Assembly: GCA_030604285.1 (NCBI GenBank)
Contig: JAUVWD010000064.1
Coordinates: forward strand, 1-5,128
Origin: Chloroflexota bacterium
GTDB taxonomy: Bacteria > Chloroflexota > Dehalococcoidia > GIF9 > AB-539-J10
DNA length: 5,128 nucleotides
Direction of reading: 5' to 3'
A program made the position numbers and the translations under genes. Positions 1-5,128 of the stretch are shown piece after piece. The notes under the pieces were generated by a model. The model saw only the letters and a program-made list of their open reading frames with translations, did not search any database and was not told the origin of the DNA. How positions within the stretch are numbered: position 1 is the stretch's first letter; each line of letters starts with the position of its first letter.

Positions 1-41
1 GATATGAACGACTGCACCTGATTGAGGGGGGCAGGTTAAAC

Positions 42-1250
42 ATGTTAGAATCGGAAATAATTTGCACGAAGCAGAAGGCGATGGACACTCTAAGAGGTAA
101 ATGCGCCATTGTAGGTGCTGCTGAAACTGAAGTGGGTCGCGTACCTGGAGTGACCGCCATGTCCCACAGCCTCCACGCGGCCAAGAAGGCTATTGAGGAT
201 GCCGGACTCAGCAATAGGGATATTGACGGAGTGCTAACCCGCACGCCTTTCTGTGATCCTACTTTGTGCTATAGCTTGCTGGTGGCAGAGAACTTGGGCA
301 TAAGTCCTAGTTACACCACTGACCTCGACACCTGTGGTGCTACGCCAATGACTATGGTCATCACCGCCGTTATGGCGATAGCCACCGGCTTGTGTCGGGC
401 GGTGCTATGTACATGGGGTCAGGACAAGAACTGGGTGATGAAGCAGGAGATACCTGTGCATGGCAAGCCCAATTGGGGCAGTGAAGATTTTGCCTACCCT
501 TGGGGCTTCATCGAGGCTCCTCTGGCCTTCGCTATGGCTGCCCGCCGACATATGTATATTTATGGGACTACTTCCCAGCAACTAGGAGCTATTGCAGTGG
601 CTATGAGGAAACATGCCTGCATGAACCCTAATGCTCAAATGCACAACCCGATGACTCTGGAGGATTACTTTGCCTCCCCTTTTTTTGCCGAGCCCTTCAG
701 GTTATTGGACTGCTCTTTAGTCTCTGACGGAGGGGGTGCAGTTGTGGTTACCTCAGCGGAGACGGCAGGCGCTTTGCGCAAAGCTCCCATTTACATACTG
801 GGCCTGGGTCAGCATAACTTCGCTCATAGTTATTTCGGCCCCCTAGAAGTGATTACGCCATTAAAAAAAGCCGGTGATAAAGCGTACCACATGGCTGGCG
901 TAAGTCCACACGATATCAACGTTGCTGAGATATACGATTGCTTTACCTACTCAGTGCTAGTCCAACTGGAAGACTTGGGATTCTGCGACAAAGGCGAGGG
1001 TGGCCCATTTGTTGAAGAGGGACGTATTGACATCGGAGGCGAACTACCGGTAAACACTCATGGTGGCTTACTTTCGCAAGCTCACCTCTGTGGGATGCTA
1101 CACATCACTGAGGCGGTTCACCAACTCCGTGGGGAAAGCCGCGAAAGGCAGGTGAAGGACGCAGAGTTGGCCTTAGTCACCGGGCTAGGCATAAGACAGG
1201 CTCCTTTTGGCACGACAGGAGTGCTTGTTTTGGGGAAAGAGATAAGTTAG
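42..1250 (+). CDS. SCP2-type thiolase family protein (acyl-CoA acyltransferase/lyase)
   Basis: This is a 402-residue thiolase-fold enzyme, expected to be cytosolic and to make or break a carbon-carbon bond next to a CoA thioester. The N-terminal core begins near residue 18 (LRGKCAIVGAAETEVGR). The nucleophilic Cys is Cys98 in DTCGA. An EIYDCF motif (295-301) stands where SCP2 thiolases have HDCF, so Cys300 is the likely acid/base cysteine. NTHGG (338-342) followed by His348 matches the NxNGG...GH block of classical thiolases. The classical CxG cysteine near the C-terminus is replaced by threonine (LVTGLG, Thr380), which fits the SCP2 subgroup. ATG 42 is chosen because a purine-rich GAGGGG lies about 12 bases upstream; in-frame ATG 81 is closer to the conserved core but has poor spacing to any SD. 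The frame is open upstream to the window edge. The stop codon abuts the DUF35 gene, implying translational coupling and a two-subunit enzyme like BbsAB. The substrate is unknown. Confidence 0.9.
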   Translation: MLESEIICTKQKAMDTLRGKCAIVGAAETEVGRVPGVTAMSHSLHAAKKAIEDAGLSNRDIDGVLTRTPFCDPTLCYSLLVAENLGISPSYTTDLDTCGATPMTMVITAVMAIATGLCRAVLCTWGQDKNWVMKQEIPVHGKPNWGSEDFAYPWGFIEAPLAFAMAARRHMYIYGTTSQQLGAIAVAMRKHACMNPNAQMHNPMTLEDYFASPFFAEPFRLLDCSLVSDGGGAVVVTSAETAGALRKAPIYILGLGQHNFAHSYFGPLEVITPLKKAGDKAYHMAGVSPHDINVAEIYDCFTYSVLVQLEDLGFCDKGEGGPFVEEGRIDIGGELPVNTHGGLLSQAHLCGMLHITEAVHQLRGESRERQVKDAELALVTGLGIRQAPFGTTGVLVLGKEIS

Positions 1251-1664
1251 ATGGGTGAGTATGAAAAACCATTGCCAATCCCTAACGAGGATACCAAGCC
1301 CTTCTGGGACAGCCTCAAGGAACACAGGCTAAGGATTGAGAAGTGCTGCCAGTGTGGGCAATTTCGCTTTCCCCCTCGCATAATCTGCCCCTACTGTATG
1401 TCATTGGAGAGCGAATGGGTAGAGGTAAAAGGCGAGGGCAGAGTCTATTCCTTTACCGTGGTGCACCACGCCTACACTCCAGCATATGAAGGCGCGTTGC
1501 CCTACGTGGTAGCTATTGTTGAACTTGAAGAGGGGATTCGCCTAGTTACCAACATTGTGGGTTGCAAGCCGGAGCAGGTAGAGATTGGTATGCGTGTGGA
1601 GCTTACTTTTGAAGATGTTACCCCAGAGTTCACTCTGCACAGATTTCGGCCTGTAACTTTGTGA
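1251..1664 (+). CDS. DUF35 zinc-ribbon/OB-fold protein, partner of the upstream thiolase
   Basis: This 137-residue protein has the usual length and order of the DUF35 family: an N-terminal helical segment (PFWDSLKEHRLRIEKC), a rubredoxin-like zinc ribbon with CxxC at Cys32/Cys35 and CPYC at Cys46/Cys49, then an OB-fold from about residue 56 to the end (GEGRVYSFTVVHH, later IGMRVELTFED). All four zinc ligands are present. Such proteins are non-catalytic partners of SCP2-type thiolases. BbsA of 2-benzoylsuccinyl-CoA thiolase is one example, and the DUF35 bridge of the archaeal thiolase/HMG-CoA synthase complex is another. Its ATG follows the thiolase stop codon with no gap, and a GGGAAAGAG purine stretch inside the end of the thiolase gene can act as SD. 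Co-translation and an obligate complex with that thiolase are inferred from this spacing. Older annotations call such OB-folds nucleic-acid binding; the context argues against that here. Confidence 0.92.
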   Translation: MGEYEKPLPIPNEDTKPFWDSLKEHRLRIEKCCQCGQFRFPPRIICPYCMSLESEWVEVKGEGRVYSFTVVHHAYTPAYEGALPYVVAIVELEEGIRLVTNIVGCKPEQVEIGMRVELTFEDVTPEFTLHRFRPVTL

Positions 1665-1721
1665 CCTTGGCCCGGTTCCAGCTCTCCTTTGAGATTTCCA
1701 GTTGGATTGACTGAATGACTG

Positions 1722-1730
1722 TGATATGAT
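1722..1730 (+). promoter_or_regulatory. Possible extended -10 promoter for the pyruvate-kinase-C-like gene
   Basis: TGA-TATGAT has the extended -10 form (TGn plus a 5/6 match to TATAAT). A weak TTGGAT at 1702-1707 lies 17 bases upstream. Transcription would start near 1737, just before the SD at 1741. If real, it separates this gene from the thiolase/DUF35 pair. This is a short motif match only and could be chance. Confidence 0.28.
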
Positions 1731-1740
1731 ATCTTCACAC

Positions 1741-1746
1741 AGGAAG
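1741..1746 (+). promoter_or_regulatory. Ribosome binding site that decides the start at 1750
   Basis: AGGAAG lies just upstream of ATG 1750, with AGGA five bases from the start codon. The longer in-frame ATG at 1726 has no SD and lies inside the possible -10 element, so 1750 is the better start. Confidence 0.6.
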
Positions 1747-1749
1747 TCA

Positions 1750-2370
1750 ATGAGCAAATTTGTCAAGAGGGAAGTCTATTACTTCGATGAGCCGGGTGAG
1801 CAGAATACGGATCTAGTAATTGAGGCTGTTGTCAAGCGATTGGAAGCTGGCGGCGTTAGAAAGGTCATTGTCGCCAGCACATCTGGTGAAACTGCCGTTA
1901 AGTTCGCTCACTCCTTGCAAGGTAAGGGTGAGCTAGTTAGTGTCTCTGAAGCACCTTACAGGCATGAAGCGTGGGGCGAGAAATGGCCTTGCCTCCAAGA
2001 GGGATACAAGGAGGAGCTTAAGAAGCTCGGCGCTGTCGTCGTTGACCAAGCTCCATACGTTTTTCATAGCTCAGTTCTGGAAAGAAGCCTATGGGGATCA
2101 CTTTCCCCTGAGCAGCTAGTTAAGGAGACGCTCTATAGCTTTGGGCAGGGACTTAAAGTAGCAGTAGAAGTGGCATTAATAACGGTTTCTTGTGGTTATA
2201 TTGCTCCGTACGAAGACGTTATAGGTGTTGGGGGTTCAGGAAAGGGGGCAGACACGGCAATCGTATTGCGAGCAACGTATCCCGCTACCATGTTCACCAA
2301 GGAGGCAAACAAGAGGCTGGAAATAAAGGAGATAATTGCCATGCCAATATCCAAGGAATGGTGGGTGTGA
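1750..2370 (+). CDS. Free-standing pyruvate kinase C-terminal (alpha/beta) domain-like protein
   Basis: This 206-residue protein resembles the C-terminal domain of pyruvate kinase and has no catalytic TIM-barrel or B domain, so it cannot be a pyruvate kinase. The N-terminal part (YYFDEPGEQNTD, then helix, then KVIVASTSGETAVKFA) matches the domain's first Rossmann-like unit. STSGET (43-48) sits where eukaryotic pyruvate kinases have the TKSGRS loop that binds the effector sugar phosphate. A glycine-rich block, GVGGSGKGADTAIVL (159-173), is the other strong family mark. No signal peptide or membrane segment is apparent. Proteins of this stand-alone type occur in bacteria and archaea with no function that I know of. 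It lies between two thiolase units on the same strand, 85 bases after the DUF35 gene, so a role in the same pathway, perhaps small-ligand sensing, is possible but is inference. The start at 1750 is preferred to 1726 on SD evidence. Confidence 0.8.
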   Translation: MSKFVKREVYYFDEPGEQNTDLVIEAVVKRLEAGGVRKVIVASTSGETAVKFAHSLQGKGELVSVSEAPYRHEAWGEKWPCLQEGYKEELKKLGAVVVDQAPYVFHSSVLERSLWGSLSPEQLVKETLYSFGQGLKVAVEVALITVSCGYIAPYEDVIGVGGSGKGADTAIVLRATYPATMFTKEANKRLEIKEIIAMPISKEWWV

Positions 2371-2777
2371 ACCGGCTGCTCAAATTCCTCATCTACGCGC
2401 TTCTGTTTCGCATGGTATCTGGGGCCAACGGACCACAAGAAAAGGGCGTGACTTATCTAGCAAACGATGATTATTTAGAATCAAAATGAGACGGTGATCT
2501 CGTTCCAATAGATAGATGACACATCATATCCAGAGACCGCTGAAGGGACATCTACCCCTCCGTTTGCTTATTCACAATGCACAAGCGTTGTGTGCAGCAC
2601 CGAGGCTCTAGATACGGTGCCGTGGACACGGGCCCTCAGGCCTATTCAATCGCCGAAGGAAGATCGATCGGTAGCATGGGCAAAGCCATACCCGCAGGTC
2701 AGCCTCTATATTCATGGCAGAACAGCAGCATAAAGCTATCAAAGCTGATTGATTACTAATTAAAGGAGTGAAGCGAG

Positions 2778-2806
2778 TTGACATTAGGCTGGGGAAGTCA
2801 TATCGT
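2778..2806 (+). promoter_or_regulatory. Candidate sigma70-type promoter for the HMG-CoA-synthase-like/thiolase unit
   Basis: A perfect TTGACA (2778-2783) is followed after exactly 17 bases by TATCGT (2801-2806, 4/6 to TATAAT). The predicted start near 2813 would give a leader of about 43 bases containing the strong SD of the next gene. Position at the end of a long gene-free stretch supports it. The -10 is imperfect, and the TTGACA could instead be part of a tiny reading frame. Confidence 0.42.
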
Positions 2807-2842
2807 ATGTGACGTTGAGGCAATTGCTTGAGTATCTCAGAA

Positions 2843-2849
2843 AAGGAGG
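2843..2849 (+). promoter_or_regulatory. Strong Shine-Dalgarno site for the fusion gene
   Basis: AAGGAGG lies six bases before ATG 2856. This fixes the start of the fusion protein, which also coincides with the conserved family N-terminus (VGVTSYGAYIP). Confidence 0.88.
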
Positions 2850-2855
2850 GCTAAC

Positions 2856-4298
2856 ATGGTAGGTGTTACTTCTTATGGAGCCTACATCCCTTGGCTTCGA
2901 ATGGATCGCAAGGTCATTGCTTCAGCTATGGGGTGGTATAATCCCGTGGGTCTAGCGGGTGAGAAGGCAGTAGCAAACTACGATGAGGACAGTGTTACCA
3001 TGGCTGTGGCCGCTGGCACGGATTGTCTGAAAGGCTTTGAGCGAGAGAAGGTAGATGGCTTATATTTTGCCACTACCACCTCACCATATAGAGAACGCCA
3101 AGATGCAAGTATAGCCGCTTGTGCTCTTGACGTTAATGCTGATATCAGAACTGCCGACTTTACCGATTCTACCAAGGCGGGAACCACTGCTTTGATCTCT
3201 GCCTGCGACGCAATCAAGGCGGGGTCGATGAAGAACCTGCTTCTCTGTGTCTCTGATTGCCGCATGGGGAAAATGAGCAGCTTGCAGGAGCAAGTTTACG
3301 GGGATGCCTCTGCTGCCTTTCTGATAGGTGATAGGAGGGTGATTGCCAGCTTGGAAGGGTGGCACTCCATTTCCTACGATTTCATAGGACACTGGAGGGC
3401 GGAGAGCGACAAGTTTGACCGGACCTGGGAGGATAGGTTCATCCGGGATGCAGGATATACTAAACTCCTTCCTGAGGTTATTTCTGGACTGTTGAAGAAG
3501 TATAAGCTAAACATGAGTGATTTTGCCAAAGTGATTTACACCTGTCCTTACACGAGGGAGCATGCCGCGATCGGGAAGCAATTGGGGGCTAACCCCGGTC
3601 AGCTTCAGGACCATATGCTGACCTCAGTGGGCGACAGTGGTGCCGCTTATCCCTTAGTAATGCTTGCGGCAGCGCTTGAGGAAGCCCAGCCGGGAGATAA
3701 GATTCTCGTCGCCAGCTTTGGAAATGGAAGCGACGCCTTGTGGCTTACAGTGACTGATGAAATAGAGAAAATAAGGGACAGAAGGGGAGTCAGAGGATAC
3801 CTTAGCTCGAAGCAAGAGCTGGTTAACTATGAGAAATATGTCTCCTTCCGCAATATAGTCCCAGTAGAGAAAGGGATTCGTGGTGAAGAGATAGCTTTTA
3901 CTCAGTTATCAACCCTGTGGAGGGAGCGTAGGACAGTTCTGGGCCTTTGTGGAGCTAGATGCAAGCGCTGTGGTACTCCACAGTTTCCCTACAACAGGGT
4001 TTGTGTGAAACCTGGCTGCGGGGCTATTGACGAGATGGAATACTATCGCTTTTCCGACAAAAGGGGGGAACTCTTTACCTACACCGGTGATAATTTGGCC
4101 TTTACCCCAAACCCACCACAAATATATGGCGTGATAGACTTTGATGGTGGAGGAAGATACTGGTTTGACCTTACCGACTGTGAGCTGGAATCACTTAAGA
4201 TAGGTATGTCTGTGGAAATGACGTTTCGGAGGAAGTATCTTGATGAGGCGCGAGGTATTAGTGGATATTTTTGGAAAGCGACTCCAAGAATGGCCTAG
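2856..4298 (+). CDS. HMG-CoA synthase-like/DUF35 fusion protein with substituted active site
   Basis: This is a 480-residue two-part protein. Residues 1 to about 305 have the thiolase-superfamily fold of archaeal-type HMG-CoA synthase: VGVTSYGAYIPWLRM at the start, ADFTDSTKAGT (100-110), YGDASAAFLIGD (148-159), SVGDSGAAYPL (257-267) and SFGNGSDALWL (287-297). Residues from about 345 to 478 form a DUF35 domain: a zinc ribbon (Cys369/Cys372 and Cys383/Cys388, the second pair spaced CX4C) and an OB-fold (GELFTYTGDNLAF, later LKIGMSVEMTF). Aligned by eye to remembered archaeal sequences, the catalytic Glu, Cys and His positions are Thr74, Thr106 and Thr229, so ordinary HMG-CoA synthesis is unlikely. 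Ser105 beside Thr106 is a conceivable nucleophile. The thiolase 21 bases downstream is the probable partner, giving the same parts as the archaeal thiolase/HMG-CoA synthase/DUF35 complex or PhlACB. A structural or substrate-binding role is inferred. Annotation as plain HMG-CoA synthase would mislead. Confidence 0.88.
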   Translation: MVGVTSYGAYIPWLRMDRKVIASAMGWYNPVGLAGEKAVANYDEDSVTMAVAAGTDCLKGFEREKVDGLYFATTTSPYRERQDASIAACALDVNADIRTADFTDSTKAGTTALISACDAIKAGSMKNLLLCVSDCRMGKMSSLQEQVYGDASAAFLIGDRRVIASLEGWHSISYDFIGHWRAESDKFDRTWEDRFIRDAGYTKLLPEVISGLLKKYKLNMSDFAKVIYTCPYTREHAAIGKQLGANPGQLQDHMLTSVGDSGAAYPLVMLAAALEEAQPGDKILVASFGNGSDALWLTVTDEIEKIRDRRGVRGYLSSKQELVNYEKYVSFRNIVPVEKGIRGEEIAFTQLSTLWRERRTVLGLCGARCKRCGTPQFPYNRVCVKPGCGAIDEMEYYRFSDKRGELFTYTGDNLAFTPNPPQIYGVIDFDGGGRYWFDLTDCELESLKIGMSVEMTFRRKYLDEARGISGYFWKATPRMA

Positions 4299-4305
4299 TG
4301 AGTAC

Positions 4306-4316
4306 AAAGGAGGTGA
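4306..4316 (+). promoter_or_regulatory. Near-complete Shine-Dalgarno site for the second thiolase
   Basis: AAAGGAGGTGA is almost the full complement of the 16S rRNA 3' end. GGAGG ends six bases before ATG 4320. It lies in the 21-base gap after the fusion gene, so the two genes are probably co-transcribed and the thiolase is well translated. Confidence 0.88.
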
Positions 4317-4319
4317 AGG

Positions 4320-5128
4320 ATGCCGAAGGGAATAAGAGATCAAGTGGCAATTATTGGGATGGGATGTACCCAATTTGGGGAGCTATGGGATAAAGGTGCT
4401 GAGGATCTGATAGTTGAGGCATTTAAGGAAGCCATAGAGGATGCCGGGATAGAGAAGAAAGACATTGGGGCAGCTTGGTTTGGCAGTTGCTTTGACGAGG
4501 TTAACGTAGGGAAGAGCGCTGAGCCCTTGTCGCTTACACTACGTTTGCCTTTCATCGCGGCAACCAGGACAGAGAACTTCTGTGCCACAGGTTCTGAGGC
4601 TTTGAGAGGTGCTGCCTATGCAGTTGCTTCCGGAGCTTATGATATTTGCTTAGCTCTTGGAGAAGAGAAGCTTAAGGACACCGGTTACGGTGGCCTTCCT
4701 GAATTCGGCCAGACCATGGGGACGAGAAACAGGCTTATCTTTCCCAACATGACTGCGCCGGGTGCCTTTGCCATGCTGGCCACCAGATATTTCAGCCAAT
4801 ATGGTCTTGATCCACAGGAGGGAAAAAGGACACTGGCCAAGATTTCATCCAAGAGCCATCACAATGGCGCCCTAAACCCAAAGGCTCACCTCCGCAGGGA
4901 GGTGCCTGTAGAGACAATAATGAACGCCCCTATAATTGCCTGGCCCTTGGGACTATTTGATTGCTGCGGGGTAAGCGATGGGGCAGCCGCGGCAATTGTG
5001 ACCAGAGCTGATATGGCGAAGAATTTCAGGCCTGACCCTGTTTATATCAAAGCCCTCCAAATTAGCGTGAGTTCTGGAGAGGAGCTTATGTACACCGATT
5101 ATGATTATGCTCATATAGAGTCAACCTA
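4320..5128 (+). CDS. SCP2-type thiolase family protein, 3' end beyond the window
   Basis: The frame is open from ATG 4320 to the window end, giving 269 residues of a protein that should be near 390-400. The start is fixed by the SD. It opens with a family N-terminus (VAIIGMGCTQFGELWD). Cys88 in ENFCATGSEALRGA is the nucleophile, with the expected SCP2-thiolase blocks after it: LALGEEKLKDTG (111-122), a helix around LATRYFSQYG, KSHHNGALNPKAH (178-190) and PLGLFDCCGVSDGAAAAIV (209-227). The later HDCF-like and NxxGG...GH blocks are not in the window, so activity cannot be fully judged. It differs clearly from the thiolase at 42-1250 (ENFCATG against DTCGATP around the cysteine), so the two are separate subfamilies and not a recent duplication. 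Sitting directly after the HMG-CoA-synthase-like/DUF35 fusion, it probably forms a complex with it and supplies the catalytic cysteine. The product is uncertain: acyl-CoA thiolysis, Claisen condensation or C-acylation are all possible. Confidence 0.9.
   Translation, partial: MPKGIRDQVAIIGMGCTQFGELWDKGAEDLIVEAFKEAIEDAGIEKKDIGAAWFGSCFDEVNVGKSAEPLSLTLRLPFIAATRTENFCATGSEALRGAAYAVASGAYDICLALGEEKLKDTGYGGLPEFGQTMGTRNRLIFPNMTAPGAFAMLATRYFSQYGLDPQEGKRTLAKISSKSHHNGALNPKAHLRREVPVETIMNAPIIAWPLGLFDCCGVSDGAAAAIVTRADMAKNFRPDPVYIKALQISVSSGEELMYTDYDYAHIEST

Larger units (their letters stand above)
2371..2855 (+). other. 485-bp stretch without a convincing gene
   Basis: Short open frames occur on both strands here, for example 2577-2759 (+) and 2608-2823 (-), but none has an SD, recognisable motif or protein-like composition that I can see. 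I find no tRNA-like cloverleaf, tandem repeat, insertion-sequence end or clear terminator with a T-run. A small imperfect hairpin is possible at 2578-2594 (TGCACAA, loop GCG, TTGTGTG, with two G-T pairs). The last 80 bases hold a promoter candidate and the ribosome binding site of the next gene. A decayed gene too degraded to recognise cannot be excluded. Confidence 0.6.

Noticed and set aside
1707..1735. Alternative promoter TTGACT-N17-TATCTT
   Set aside because: Transcription would begin at about 1742, inside the SD of the gene at 1750, leaving little leader; the extended -10 at 1722-1730 fits better.
1726..1749. Upstream ATG start for the pyruvate-kinase-C-like gene
   Set aside because: It has no SD, and the eight added residues do not look like family sequence; ATG 1750 has AGGA at good spacing.
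2190..2489. 99-codon + strand frame running past the end of the pyruvate-kinase-C-like gene
   Set aside because: Most of it is an out-of-frame shadow of that gene, its start lacks an SD, and the remaining tail shows no family resemblance.
2577..2759. 60-codon open frame on the + strand in the gap
   Set aside because: It has no SD and no recognisable motif, and its composition (many Ser, Arg, Gly) looks like translated non-coding DNA.
2608..2823. 71-codon frame on the - strand
   Set aside because: It has no SD or motif and reads against the direction of every supported gene, overlapping the candidate promoter.
3081..3392. 103-codon - strand frame within the fusion gene
   Set aside because: It is antisense to a strongly conserved coding region and has no protein-like features.
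2856..4298. Mevalonate-pathway HMG-CoA synthase assignment
   Set aside because: The catalytic Glu, Cys and His blocks are substituted, and no other mevalonate gene is in the window.
1..5128. CRISPR array, tRNA/rRNA, insertion sequence or phage genes
   Set aside because: I saw no spaced direct repeats, no tRNA arm motifs, no transposase-like frame and no terminal inverted repeats.

Overview
The window reads as one bacterial, accessory-type acyl-CoA gene cluster. All genes are on the + strand, tightly packed, and have good Shine-Dalgarno sites; one matches the anti-SD sequence almost fully. Sigma70-like promoter candidates and family resemblance suggest an anaerobic or environmental bacterium of mid GC content, of the Chloroflexota/Dehalococcoidia or Desulfobacterota kind. 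The taxonomic guess is inference only; there is no rRNA or other marker gene here.

Layout. (1) 42-1250: an SCP2-type thiolase. (2) 1251-1664: a DUF35 zinc-ribbon/OB-fold partner starting on the base after the thiolase stop codon. (3) 1750-2370: a free-standing protein resembling the C-terminal (alpha/beta) domain of pyruvate kinase, with its own possible extended -10 promoter. (4) 2371-2855: a 485-bp stretch with no convincing gene, ending in a good candidate promoter and a strong ribosome binding site. (5) 2856-4298: a 480-residue fusion of an HMG-CoA-synthase-like domain and a C-terminal DUF35 domain. (6) 4320-5128: a second, different SCP2-type thiolase, cut off by the window end after 269 residues.

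How the parts may work together. Thiolase plus DUF35 (genes 1 and 2) is the arrangement of BbsB/BbsA of anaerobic toluene degradation. HMG-CoA-synthase fold plus DUF35 plus thiolase (genes 5 and 6) has the parts list of two known assemblies: the archaeal acetoacetyl-CoA thiolase/HMG-CoA synthase complex, where a DUF35 protein bridges the two enzymes, and the PhlACB C-acyltransferase of Pseudomonas. Here two of the three parts are fused into one chain.

The most notable point is that, by motif alignment from memory, the HMG-CoA-synthase-like domain has threonine at all three positions where the archaeal enzymes carry catalytic Glu, Cys and His. It is therefore unlikely to make HMG-CoA and may be a structural or substrate-shaping half whose chemistry is done by the adjacent thiolase. 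The substrate cannot be told from the sequence.
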